DNA from: Lentimicrobium sp. L6
GTDB taxonomy: Bacteria > Bacteroidota > Bacteroidia > Bacteroidales > UBA12170
Reading direction: 5' to 3'
Length of the DNA: 64,000 nt
Assembly (NCBI RefSeq): GCF_013166655.1
Contig: NZ_JABKCA010000005.1
Span: forward strand, 1-64,000
This document shows positions 50,680-59,362 of the stretch, one piece after another. Position numbers and translations under genes: made by a program. Positions within the stretch are counted from its first letter, which is position 1, and every line of letters starts with the position of its first letter. The notes below the pieces were generated by a model, which was given only the letters and a program-made list of their open reading frames with translations, searched no databases and was not told the origin of the DNA.

Positions 50680-50695
50680 TAGTGGTTTTCCGTGA
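50680..50695 (-). promoter_or_regulatory. Looser dyad upstream of response regulator copy A
   Basis: TAGTGGT-TT-TCCGTGA keeps the 7-2-7 form and 11 of 14 arm positions of TCAYGGT/ACCRTGA. It lies about 90 bp before the start codon. The nearest -7-like sequence (TAATCTTTG, 50641-50649) is imperfect and 30 bp away, so geometry is not conserved here. Confidence 0.45.
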
Positions 50696-50791
50696 GTTAG
50701 ATTCTATCATTTGCGAATTTAGATATCCCCACAACACCAAAAAACACATAAATGTGTAGGTAAAAGAAGTCTTTGATAAGGAAATAGCAGG

Positions 50792-51424
50792 CTAAAGATA
50801 CTCACCCACTTTTTCTAATAGCTCAGAAGCTTTATGCACTTCAAATTTTGCGTATAAATTCTTCGCATGAAAATCTACTGTATTCTTTGAAACACCTAAC
50901 TTATTGGCTATTTCTTTAAATGTATAATGCTGCCGAAGTAATTTTATCACATCTCTTTCTCGCTTTGAAATATGGATTTCATTTTTTGCTTTTGATATTT
51001 TTAATGCTTGAAGTACTCCTGAACTATAAAAGGGAGTCTGGTTTAGGAGTAATTGTTCGACTGCAGATTTAATAGCATTATTCCCATCAAACTTAGACAC
51101 AATAGCCTCTACATTTAGTTCTTGGAGCAAACTGACATACTGAATCTTATCGGCATAACTGGTATAAGAAATTATTTTAGTTTCGGGATATTTTTGCTTG
51201 ATAATGGCAACCAAATTAATCCCATCAGAGTTCACTTCACTTTTAAAAGAAATATCGACAATGGCTATATCGAAAGACTTTTTTTTAAACAAAAGCAAAG
51301 CATCATGTATTGCAGTTATACCAGTAAACTCAAACTCCTTGAAGGTCTCTTTCAACTCATATTTCAAGCCTGAGACTATAGTATCATGATCATCAACTAT
51401 TATAACAGATAGATTTTTCTTCAT
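50792..51424 (-). CDS. LuxR/NarL-type response regulator (divergent type)
   Basis: A 210-residue response regulator. The receiver begins NLSVIIVDDHDTIVSGL, with the acceptor Asp57 in IAIVDISF. Its substitution of the usual xxMP by ISFKSEVNSDG makes an insertion-like loop. The output domain is a LuxR HTH (ISKRERDVIKLLRQHYTFKE, then VSKNTVDFHAKNLYAKF). The recognition helix differs from copies A and B, so it should have other target sites. It follows the TPR kinase by five bases and is its obvious cognate partner. Confidence 0.92.
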   Translation of the reverse strand: MKKNLSVIIVDDHDTIVSGLKYELKETFKEFEFTGITAIHDALLLFKKKSFDIAIVDISFKSEVNSDGINLVAIIKQKYPETKIISYTSYADKIQYVSLLQELNVEAIVSKFDGNNAIKSAVEQLLLNQTPFYSSGVLQALKISKAKNEIHISKRERDVIKLLRQHYTFKEIANKLGVSKNTVDFHAKNLYAKFEVHKASELLEKVGEYL

Positions 51425-51429
51425 ACAAA

Positions 51430-53463
51430 TCAGCTTAACACCGGTATTTTTAATGTGATAAATGTTCCTTGTCCAATACTACTGTCAATATTAAACTCTC
51501 CTCTGAGTTCTTTGATTCTTTTGTCGATATTTTTAAGACCATATCCATAAGAGGTTTCTTCAGTATCAAATCCTTTTCCATCATCTTCAAAAGACATCAC
51601 TAGATTGTTTTTGTCTTTTATGATTTGCAAACTAATATTAGATGCGCCTGAGTGTTTTTTAACATTGGCCAATAACTCTTGCGCCAACTTATAAATCTGA
51701 AGCTTATTCTCATAAGAAATATTCTTCCAAATGATGGTTTGATCAAAATAACTATCAATCTTGAAACTACTGGTGCTTTCGTAGAAACTATTGAGTTCAT
51801 TTAATTCCTGTGAGATGTCAAAATTTTTATTTTTATAATAAGGTGAACTAAGTTGTCTCATTAAAAACCGCAGTTCCTTTTGTGAACGGTCTATTATTTC
51901 TATATCCTTGTCTAGGTCTTTCACCTTCTCATTTCTAAACACCAGGCTATTCTTTATGGCATGCAAATAACCACTCATACCATCGTGTAAGTTTTTAGAT
52001 ATAATATCATTTTGCTCATCAATTTCTTTTAGCATTAGCTTGTTAATCTTGTGTTTCTCAAAATTTCTATAAACGATAAAAGAACCAATAATTAGAAGCA
52101 GAGCCAATCCAGAAAGTGATAAGATATACATATTCTGTTTTCTTATCGAAGTATTTTCCTGCTTTTGTAGTTCATTATCGAATTGTAGCTTTTGGTTTTC
52201 TTTTTCTTTTTCTGCTGTTTGGTATTTGGCTTCTAAATTATTTATAATCTCATATTTACCCTCGTCAAATATACTATCCTTAATAGCTGAGTATCTTTCA
52301 TGTGCCTCTAGCGCCTTGGAGCTATTATGACTATCTTTATAAATTGAATATAATAGTTTATAAACATCTTGCTTGAGCCTTAAATCATCCACCTCACTTA
52401 AACATGCCAAAGCCATATTTGTATGTATCAAAGCTTTATCAGAATATTTAGTTCTGTATTCAACAGACCCAATATTATAATATAAACTAGCAAGTTCTTT
52501 TTTACTATTTAAAGTTTCTTTAATAGAAAGGGCTTTGTTATAATAGACCATCGCATTATCATACTCCTTCATGTCAAAGTAAACGGAACCAATATTTTCA
52601 AAGCTTTTTGCCATCCCATTTTTATCTTTTCCTTCTTCTTGAATTTTAAGCGCTTTATGATGAATCAAAAGAGCAGAATCGAATAGTCCAATGTTTTTAT
52701 AACAAGATCCCATATTATTAAGCAACATGGCTTCTTTAATTTTATTATTTAATTCTTGAAACAAAGGAAGGCCTTCCGTAAAATATTCTATGGCTTTTCC
52801 ATACTCTTTCAAATGAAAATATATGGTTCCAATATTTAATTTACAACTTGCCATTCCATCGAGAAAATTGTCTTCTTTATAAAACTGATCAGCTTCAATA
52901 TATTTTTTAATCGCATTAATATAATCTGATTCTTCCGACAGTATTATCCCAATATTTACATTACAGTTAGCCATTCCCAGAAAATTACTATCCTCTTTAA
53001 ATAAACCAAATGCTTTATAATAGTTATTTATTGCTTTTTCAGGCTCATCAATCTTCGATTGAAATATTCCCTTATTCATCAAGCAAATAACCATCCCATC
53101 TTTGTATTTAATCTCTTCAAACACACCATATGCTTTATCAATAAACAATATTGCAGAATCGTTCTTTGACAAAAAGTGATAGTTCAATGCCAACAACCTA
53201 TATCCAATACCTATTCCCTTTTTATCAGAAATGCCTTTTGCCAACTCGAGTCCCTCATTTGCATAAAACAGACCTGAATCAGGGTTTGAAAACATATAAT
53301 ACTCGGAAAGGTGATTATATGCATTAATCTTAAATGTATCCGCAACTGTAGTAGTCAATATATTTTTCAAACTATCTACCTTAGAAAAATGTGCTTTAAC
53401 ATTTACAACCATAAATAATATCATGATAAGTAATGATATTCTAGTGACTTTTCTCATTTGCAT
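51430..53463 (-). CDS. TPR-containing sensor histidine kinase
   Basis: A 677-residue sensor kinase. A signal peptide or first helix (ISLLIMILFMVVNVKAH) leads into about eight TPR motifs (residues about 40-385; NNMGSCYKNIGLFDSALLIH, ENIGSVYFDMKEYDNAMVYY) that face the periplasm. A coiled coil and one membrane helix (YILSLSGLALLLIIGSFIVY) follow. The kinase core has the H-box NLHDGMSGYLHAIKNSLVF (His493) and an HATPase domain (AQELLANVKKHSGASNIS, FEDDGKGFD, YGYGLKNIDKRIKEL). This is the NarX/DesK-like class that pairs with LuxR-type regulators. It lies between copy B and the divergent regulator gene. The stimulus is unknown. Confidence 0.92.
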   Translation of the reverse strand: MQMRKVTRISLLIMILFMVVNVKAHFSKVDSLKNILTTTVADTFKINAYNHLSEYYMFSNPDSGLFYANEGLELAKGISDKKGIGIGYRLLALNYHFLSKNDSAILFIDKAYGVFEEIKYKDGMVICLMNKGIFQSKIDEPEKAINNYYKAFGLFKEDSNFLGMANCNVNIGIILSEESDYINAIKKYIEADQFYKEDNFLDGMASCKLNIGTIYFHLKEYGKAIEYFTEGLPLFQELNNKIKEAMLLNNMGSCYKNIGLFDSALLIHHKALKIQEEGKDKNGMAKSFENIGSVYFDMKEYDNAMVYYNKALSIKETLNSKKELASLYYNIGSVEYRTKYSDKALIHTNMALACLSEVDDLRLKQDVYKLLYSIYKDSHNSSKALEAHERYSAIKDSIFDEGKYEIINNLEAKYQTAEKEKENQKLQFDNELQKQENTSIRKQNMYILSLSGLALLLIIGSFIVYRNFEKHKINKLMLKEIDEQNDIISKNLHDGMSGYLHAIKNSLVFRNEKVKDLDKDIEIIDRSQKELRFLMRQLSSPYYKNKNFDISQELNELNSFYESTSSFKIDSYFDQTIIWKNISYENKLQIYKLAQELLANVKKHSGASNISLQIIKDKNNLVMSFEDDGKGFDTEETSYGYGLKNIDKRIKELRGEFNIDSSIGQGTFITLKIPVLS

Positions 53464-53534
53464 ATAAGAGTTCTTATTATTTTTAAATTAGTATTCAATA
53501 AACTCGTAACTTTTAATTAACAGTGATAAAACTT

Positions 53535-54182
53535 CTACTCAATCAACTGCCGTTCCATAGCCTTCTTTATCAAGCCAGCTACATTCTTAACCCCGAACTT
53601 AAGAAACAGGTTCTTCCGGTGCGATTCTATAGTGTTTGGACTTAAGCTTAGTTTATCGGCAATTTCTGATGTGGTGAGCTCCTCTGAGATTAATTGTAGG
53701 ACTTGCTTTTCTCTTTTGGTGAGGTCTAGTTCATCGAATTTGGAGAAATAATCATCTGGCCGCTTCATGATTTCCAAAACAGCTTCATAGATATCTGAGG
53801 AATAGAAAGCTTTGCCTGTCTCTACCCCCTCAATGGCTTTTTCGATATCTATCTTTAAACTTTGCTTGGAGATGATGCCATTAATCCCATTATGGAGTAG
53901 CTTCTGTATTACCCAAAGCTGCACATGCATGGTACATGCTATCACTTTTATCTCTACAAAATCTTTTCTTATGATTTTTAATAGTTCAACACCATCCATT
54001 TCAGGCATATCCACATCTGTAAATATGATATTTGGCTTATGCTTTTGAATCAGCTCCAGGGCTTCCTTTCCAGATTTTACCATTCCAATAATTTCGGTAT
54101 TTTCTATTTTCTCGATATATTTTGATAGACCATGAAGCGTAATATCATGATCATCTACAATGAGGATTTTGGTTACTTTCAT
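53535..54182 (-). CDS. LuxR/NarL-type response regulator (copy B)
   Basis: A 215-residue paralogue of the regulator at 49937-50584, aligned without gaps and with most residues the same. The LuxR domain (LTKREKQVLQLISEELTTSE, LSPNTIESHRKNLFLKFGVK) and the last 22 residues are virtually identical. Differences concentrate in the receiver surface and linker (DRAITDHPF versus EGVETGKAF), so the two may answer to different kinases and act on the same DNA sites. Asp56 (FTDVDMP) and the Lys (ISKQSLK) are intact. ATG 54182 (MKVTK) is preferred over the longer frame from 54239 because it matches copy A. A half-site-like GGTTTTACC sits just upstream but is weak. Confidence 0.93.
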   Translation of the reverse strand: MKVTKILIVDDHDITLHGLSKYIEKIENTEIIGMVKSGKEALELIQKHKPNIIFTDVDMPEMDGVELLKIIRKDFVEIKVIACTMHVQLWVIQKLLHNGINGIISKQSLKIDIEKAIEGVETGKAFYSSDIYEAVLEIMKRPDDYFSKFDELDLTKREKQVLQLISEELTTSEIADKLSLSPNTIESHRKNLFLKFGVKNVAGLIKKAMERQLIE

Positions 54183-54323
54183 TTGTGTTAATCTATTTCT
54201 TTCGCGTGGGTAAAACCATATTGTTGAAAAAAGATACACTATTGGGTTTAGCAGTATAAATTTACGACTATTTTTTGCTTTTCCAACAAAGCCCTCTATT
54301 TAAAAACATTCTAAACACCAAAT

Positions 54324-54360
54324 AAAAAAGGCAAAATTCTAATAGAATTTTGCCTTTTTT
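54324..54360. terminator. Bidirectional intrinsic terminator
   Basis: A perfect stem, AAAAAAGGCAAAATTCT (54324-54340) / AGAATTTTGCCTTTTTT (54344-54360). On the minus strand it follows the dihydroorotate dehydrogenase-like gene by about 20 bp and insulates the regulator genes downstream. Confidence 0.9.
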
Positions 54361-54381
54361 ATTTAATTATACACTAAGTAA

Positions 54382-55395
54382 TTACACCATCTTATTTGGT
54401 TTATAGAGTTCTACTTTTTTCATTAAAATATCCACATATTGTGCACGCGTGTAAGCGTAAGGATCTTTTAGGTTGTCTTTGGAGAGGTTACCTCTAAATT
54501 CATCTAAAGATTTATAATCTTTTCCATCCATCCAAGCTTCCATATCTTTTAACATGGTTGTAATATAATCTAAACCATTCTGATAAAGTGTACTAACCAC
54601 TTGAACAGCTTCAGCTCCAGCTAAAATCATTTTTATGACATCTTTACCCTCGATAATTCCACTATTTCCAACTAGGGTAGCTTTCATTTTGCCATGTAAC
54701 ATTCCCATATATCTTAGTGACTGGCGATAATCTCCTTTACCACTCTTGTTAAAATTAAAAGTCAATTCCTCAGTATCAATATCTATATCTGGTTGGAATA
54801 ATTTATTAAACAATACCAATGCATCAGCTCCTGCGCCTTCCATCATATGTGCAAAACGAAGGGTGTTGGTATAGTATGGACTCAGTTTTACTGCAACTGG
54901 AATTTTTAAAGCCTCTTTTACAGCAGAAGTAATATTCAATTGTTCTTCTAGAATCTCTTGACCTGATACACCAAACTCTCTTGGAGTAGCATAAAAGTTG
55001 AGTTCAATACCATCAACTCCTGTTTTCTCAATTTCCTTGGCATAATCTACCCATGTCTCTTTATAAACACAATTTAAACTTGCAATCAATGGAATATTCA
55101 AAGCTTCTTTGGCTTTCTTCAGTTTAAGAAGAAAATCTACAGGCCCAGCATCCTTCATATCAGGATATATATTAATCATTTCAGCATTTCGATTATTATA
55201 CTCCGCCATAGCTTCTTCTTCAAAAAAGTTCTCTAGCTGTATTTGTTCTTCAAACAATGATTTATAAACAATTGCTCCTGCTCCTGCTGCTTCTAGTTTC
55301 TTTAAATGATTTAAATCGGTAACCAAATTACTAGCTCCAACTACTATGGGGTTCTTTAATTCTATGCCCATATAATTTGTTTTCAACTTACTCAT
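54382..55395 (-). CDS. Dihydroorotate dehydrogenase-like flavoprotein
   Basis: A 337-residue TIM-barrel protein related to class 1 dihydroorotate and dihydropyrimidine dehydrogenases. Motifs are ELKNPIVVGASNLVTDLNHL, GAGAIVYKSLFEEQI, IPLIASLNCVYKETWVDYA, GVDGIELNFYATPR, VAVKLSPYYTN and VGNSGIIEGKDVIKMILAGA. A true PyrD is present at 23.8 kb, so this one probably does another FMN-linked reaction. Homologous genes are known to sit beside nifJ, and here too it is divergent from nifJ with a shared 274-bp upstream region. A role in accepting electrons from the ferredoxin pathway is possible but unproven. Confidence 0.85.
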   Translation of the reverse strand: MSKLKTNYMGIELKNPIVVGASNLVTDLNHLKKLEAAGAGAIVYKSLFEEQIQLENFFEEEAMAEYNNRNAEMINIYPDMKDAGPVDFLLKLKKAKEALNIPLIASLNCVYKETWVDYAKEIEKTGVDGIELNFYATPREFGVSGQEILEEQLNITSAVKEALKIPVAVKLSPYYTNTLRFAHMMEGAGADALVLFNKLFQPDIDIDTEELTFNFNKSGKGDYRQSLRYMGMLHGKMKATLVGNSGIIEGKDVIKMILAGAEAVQVVSTLYQNGLDYITTMLKDMEAWMDGKDYKSLDEFRGNLSKDNLKDPYAYTRAQYVDILMKKVELYKPNKMV

Positions 55396-55602
55396 ATCTT
55401 TATATATTTAGTTTTTTTATTGGATTGTAAATATACAAATTATTAAGCTCCTTTTCAAAATTAAGGATGTTTTAACTATTGCCATATCAGCACTCTATAT
55501 TATCGCAATCGTTTGAAATCATTATACAATCTATATCCTTTCTAAATTGCTGAAAATTAGCAATTCTTACGCGTTCTACGCAAAATTCACACTTAATTTT
55601 AT

Positions 55603-55610
55603 TAAATTTG
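55603..55610 (+). promoter_or_regulatory. -7 box of nifJ
   Basis: TAAATTTG matches TAnnTTTG, 59 bp upstream of ATG 55670. It is followed at once by a small hairpin (CCGCTAAAGCGG) at the predicted 5' end of the transcript. Confidence 0.6.
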
Positions 55611-55669
55611 CATCCGCTAAAGCGGAGCACTGCTTTGGCATAAAATTGATATTTTAAATACTATATAAG

Positions 55670-58600
55670 ATGGAAAATAAGAAAAAATTTATCACTTGTG
55701 ATGGTAACTATGCAGCTGCACATATCGCCTATATGTTTAGCGAAGTTGCTGCTATCTATCCTATCACACCATCATCTAACATGGCAGAATATGTAGATGA
55801 GTGGGCAGCAGGTGGCAGAAAAAACATTTTTGGAGAGACCGTGACCGTATCTGAGATGCAGTCAGAAGGTGGTGCTTCTGGAGCCGTTCATGGTTCTTTA
55901 CAAGCTGGTGCTCTTACATCAACATATACAGCTTCTCAGGGTCTACTCCTGATGATTCCTAATATGTATAAAATTGCTGGCGAATTATTACCAGGAGTAT
56001 TCCATGTAAGTGCACGTAGCCTTGCTGCTCAAGCACTTTCTATTTTCGGCGACCACTCTGATGTGATGTCTGCCCGTCAAACTGGATTTGCATTCTTAGC
56101 AACTGGTGGCGTACAAGAAGTAATGGACTTAGCGGGTATTGCTCACCTTGCTTCTCTTAAAACTCGTGTACCTTTTGTACATTTCTTTGATGGATTCCGT
56201 ACTTCGCACGAAATTCAAAAAGTTGAAATACTAAATAACGAAGATTTAGCTCCTCTTGTTGATCAAGAAGCCTTAGCTGCTTTTAGAGCCAATGCTTTAA
56301 ATCCAGAAAACCCTGTAACACGCGGAACAGCACAAAATCCAGATATTTATTTCCAATCTCGTGAGGCTGCTAATAAATTCTACGATGCTATTCCTGACGT
56401 AGTTGAAGAATACATGCAAGAAATCACTAAATTAACTGGAAGAGAATACCATCCTTTCACTTATTATGGTGCTGAAGATGCTACAGACATTACTATTGCA
56501 ATGGGTTCTGTAACTGAAACCATTAAAGAAGTTATTGACCATAAAGTGGCCAATGGTGAAAAAGTAGGCCTTATTTCTGTTCACCTATATCGCCCATTCT
56601 CTGAGAAATATTTCAGAAGAGTACTTCCTAAAACAGTGAAAAGAATTTCTGTTTTAGACAGAACAAAAGAACCAGGTGCTAATGGTGAGCCATTATACCT
56701 TGATGTAAGAGATATTTTCTACAGTGAAGAAAATGCTCCTATTGTAGTTGGTGGTCGTTATGGTTTAAGTTCTAAAGATACTACTCCAGCTCAAATAGTT
56801 GCAGTATATGAGAATTTACAATTGCCTGAACCTAAAAACAGATTCACTTTAGGTATTAATGATGATGTTACTTTCCTCTCTCTTCCTGTTGGTGAAGCTA
56901 TTTCTCTAGCTCCAAAAGGAACATTTGAAGGATTATTCTACGGACTTGGCGCTGATGGAACAGTAGGTGCAAACAAAAACTCTATTAAGATTATTGGTGA
57001 CAATACTGACAAATATGCTCAGGCTTATTTCGCTTATGACTCAAAAAAATCTGGTGGTTTTACTGCTTCTCACCTTCGCTTTGGCGACCAACCTATCCGC
57101 TCTACTTATTTAGTAACTACTCCTGATTTTGTTGCATGTCATGTGCCTGCATATTTGAAAAAATATGATATGCTAGCTGGCATCAAAGAAAATGGTACAT
57201 TCCTATTAAATAGTATTTGGGACGTGGAAGAAACAATGAATCATCTTCCTCCACATTTCAAAAAGACTTTGGCTGAGAAAAACATTAGCATGTACATCAT
57301 CAATGCTACTGAAATAGCTAAAGAAATTGGTCTAGGAAATAGAACCAATACTATTATGCAATCTGCTTTCTTTAAAGTTGCTGAGGTAGTTCCTTACGAA
57401 TTGGCGGTGGAACAAATGAAGAAAATGATTGTAAAATCCTATGGAAACAAAGGTGAGAAAATCGTAAACATGAACTTTGCTGCTGTTGACAATGGTGGTG
57501 ATGTTACCAAGGTGGAAATTCCTGCTGAGTGGGCAAATTTAGACATACAAGCAGAACAAGCTATCATTGACGAGAGCATTCCTGCTTTCATTAGAGACTT
57601 AGTAGAGCCTGTTAACAACCTTAAAGGTGATCAACTTCCTGTTTCTGTATTTACAGGTCGCGAAGACGGTACTTTCCCTGCTGGAACTGCTGCTTATGAA
57701 AAGCGTGGTATCGCCATTGAAATTCCTGAATGGGTTTCTGAAAACTGTATACAATGTAACCAATGTGCTTACGTTTGTCCTCACGCTGCTATCCGTCCAT
57801 TCTTATTAGACGATACTGAAGCTGGAAATGTTGGCGAAGGCGTTGATTTATTAGCTGCTAAGGGAAAAGAAATAGCCGGATTACAATTTAGAATTCAAGT
57901 TTCTGCTTTAGACTGCACAGGTTGTAATAACTGTGTTGCTGTTTGTCCTTCCAAAGAAAAATCACTAGTAATGAAGCCATTAGAAACCCAAATGGTTCAG
58001 GCTGAAAACTGGGATTATATGGTTAAGAACGTTACATACAAGACCGATCGTTTCGACAAAACTAAAAATGTTAAGAATTCTCAGTTCGCTCAACCATTAT
58101 TCGAGTTTTCTGGAGCTTGCGCTGGTTGTGGTGAAACTCCATATATCAAAACTATCACTCAATTATATGGTGATCGCATGACTATTGCTAATGCTACTGG
58201 TTGTTCTAGTATCTATGGTGGTTCTGCTCCTGCTACTCCTTATTGTAAAAATTCTGATGGAGAAGGTCCAGCATGGGCTAACTCTTTATTCGAAGACAAT
58301 GCAGAGTATGGCTTCGGAATGTCTTTAGGTATCAATAAATTACGCGATAGAGTTGAAAAGAAAATCAATGAAGCTTTAGAGGGTGATGTTAGTGATGTTA
58401 GAAAAGCTGCTTTCACACAATGGTTAGAAACTAAAAATGACGGTGAAAAGTCTAAAATTGCTTCTGACGAATTAAAGAAAGTTCTTGCTGGTGCAGATGA
58501 TGATCAAGCTAAAGAATTAATGGCTATCAGCCAGTATTTCTCTAAGAAATCTAACTGGATCTTCGGTGGTGACGGTTGGGCTTATGATATTGGATATGGC

Positions 58601-59215
58601 GGATTAGACCATGTATTGGCTTCTGGTGAAGATGTGAATGTTTTGGTAATGGATACCGAAGTTTACTCAAACACTGGTGGACAATCTTCAAAAGCAACTC
58701 CTACTGCTGCTGTAGCTAAATTTGCTGCTTCTGGTAAGAAGATTCGTAAGAAAGATTTAGGTATGATGGCTATGACTTATGGTTACGTTTATGTTGCTCA
58801 AGTTTCAATGGGTGCTAACCAAAATCAATTCTTCAAAGCTTTAAAAGAAGCAGAATCTTATCCTGGTCCATCTCTAATCATCACATATTCTCCTTGTATA
58901 GCTCACGGAGTAAAAGGCGGATTAACAGATACACAAAGCGTAGAGAAAGCAGCTGTAGAAGCTGGTTACTGGAGCATGTATCGTTTCGATCCAAGATTAG
59001 AAGACCAAGGAAAAAATCCTTTCGTATTAGATTCTAAAGAACCAGATTGGAGTAAGTTCCAAGGGTTCTTGATGAACGAAGTACGTTATACTTCACTGAA
59101 GAAAGCCTTCCCTAAAGATGCTGATGCATTATTTGCAGCTTCTGAGGATATGGCAAAAAGACGTTTAAACTCTTATAAACGTATGGCTGCTATGGACTAT
59201 TCAACAGAAGAATAA
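55670..59215 (+). CDS. nifJ: Pyruvate:ferredoxin (flavodoxin) oxidoreductase, single chain
   Basis: An 1181-residue homodimeric-type PFOR converting pyruvate and CoA to acetyl-CoA, CO2 and reduced ferredoxin. Domains run in the usual order: N-terminal pyruvate site (AAIYPITPSSNMAEYVDEWA), domain II, then a 2x[4Fe-4S] ferredoxin-like domain (CIQCNQCAYVCPHAAIRPF and CTGCNNCVAVCPS). The TPP domain has the proximal-cluster CAGCGETPY and the binding loop GDGWAYDIGYGGLDHVLASG. GQSSKATPTAAVAKFAASGK lies close behind. Length matches the standard NifJ. Codons are noticeably more regular (GCT, GGT, CTT) than in neighbours, as in highly expressed genes. It has its own promoter and terminator. Confidence 0.97.
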   Translation: MENKKKFITCDGNYAAAHIAYMFSEVAAIYPITPSSNMAEYVDEWAAGGRKNIFGETVTVSEMQSEGGASGAVHGSLQAGALTSTYTASQGLLLMIPNMYKIAGELLPGVFHVSARSLAAQALSIFGDHSDVMSARQTGFAFLATGGVQEVMDLAGIAHLASLKTRVPFVHFFDGFRTSHEIQKVEILNNEDLAPLVDQEALAAFRANALNPENPVTRGTAQNPDIYFQSREAANKFYDAIPDVVEEYMQEITKLTGREYHPFTYYGAEDATDITIAMGSVTETIKEVIDHKVANGEKVGLISVHLYRPFSEKYFRRVLPKTVKRISVLDRTKEPGANGEPLYLDVRDIFYSEENAPIVVGGRYGLSSKDTTPAQIVAVYENLQLPEPKNRFTLGINDDVTFLSLPVGEAISLAPKGTFEGLFYGLGADGTVGANKNSIKIIGDNTDKYAQAYFAYDSKKSGGFTASHLRFGDQPIRSTYLVTTPDFVACHVPAYLKKYDMLAGIKENGTFLLNSIWDVEETMNHLPPHFKKTLAEKNISMYIINATEIAKEIGLGNRTNTIMQSAFFKVAEVVPYELAVEQMKKMIVKSYGNKGEKIVNMNFAAVDNGGDVTKVEIPAEWANLDIQAEQAIIDESIPAFIRDLVEPVNNLKGDQLPVSVFTGREDGTFPAGTAAYEKRGIAIEIPEWVSENCIQCNQCAYVCPHAAIRPFLLDDTEAGNVGEGVDLLAAKGKEIAGLQFRIQVSALDCTGCNNCVAVCPSKEKSLVMKPLETQMVQAENWDYMVKNVTYKTDRFDKTKNVKNSQFAQPLFEFSGACAGCGETPYIKTITQLYGDRMTIANATGCSSIYGGSAPATPYCKNSDGEGPAWANSLFEDNAEYGFGMSLGINKLRDRVEKKINEALEGDVSDVRKAAFTQWLETKNDGEKSKIASDELKKVLAGADDDQAKELMAISQYFSKKSNWIFGGDGWAYDIGYGGLDHVLASGEDVNVLVMDTEVYSNTGGQSSKATPTAAVAKFAASGKKIRKKDLGMMAMTYGYVYVAQVSMGANQNQFFKALKEAESYPGPSLIITYSPCIAHGVKGGLTDTQSVEKAAVEAGYWSMYRFDPRLEDQGKNPFVLDSKEPDWSKFQGFLMNEVRYTSLKKAFPKDADALFAASEDMAKRRLNSYKRMAAMDYSTEE

Positions 59216-59233
59216 ACCATCTTCTGATTATAT

Positions 59234-59276
59234 AAAAGCCCCGAAGTCCTATTGAGCTTCGGGGTTTTGTTTTTTA
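59234..59276 (+). terminator. Intrinsic terminator of nifJ
   Basis: The GC-rich stem CCCCGAAG (59239-59246) / CTTCGGGG (59257-59264) is followed by TTTTGTTTTTT. It lies 20 bp after the stop. Confidence 0.92.
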
Positions 59277-59329
59277 TCGGTTCCTCTAGATCAAACTCCA
59301 TACCTAAACAAGAAAACAATATATTTGCC

Positions 59330-59337
59330 GAAATATT
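59330..59337 (+). promoter_or_regulatory. -7 box of the M28 peptidase gene
   Basis: TATATTTG matches TAnnTTTG and lies 25 bp before ATG 59363, inside the longest open frame (from 59252), so it supports the later start. Confidence 0.6.
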
Positions 59338-59362
59338 AAAACTAAAATTAAGGTACGTTATC

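Noticed and set aside
54200-54225. Seventh dyad before response regulator copy B (GGTTTTACC)
   Set aside because: Only the inner part matches, the outer arms do not, and it is too close to the start codon to fit the geometry.
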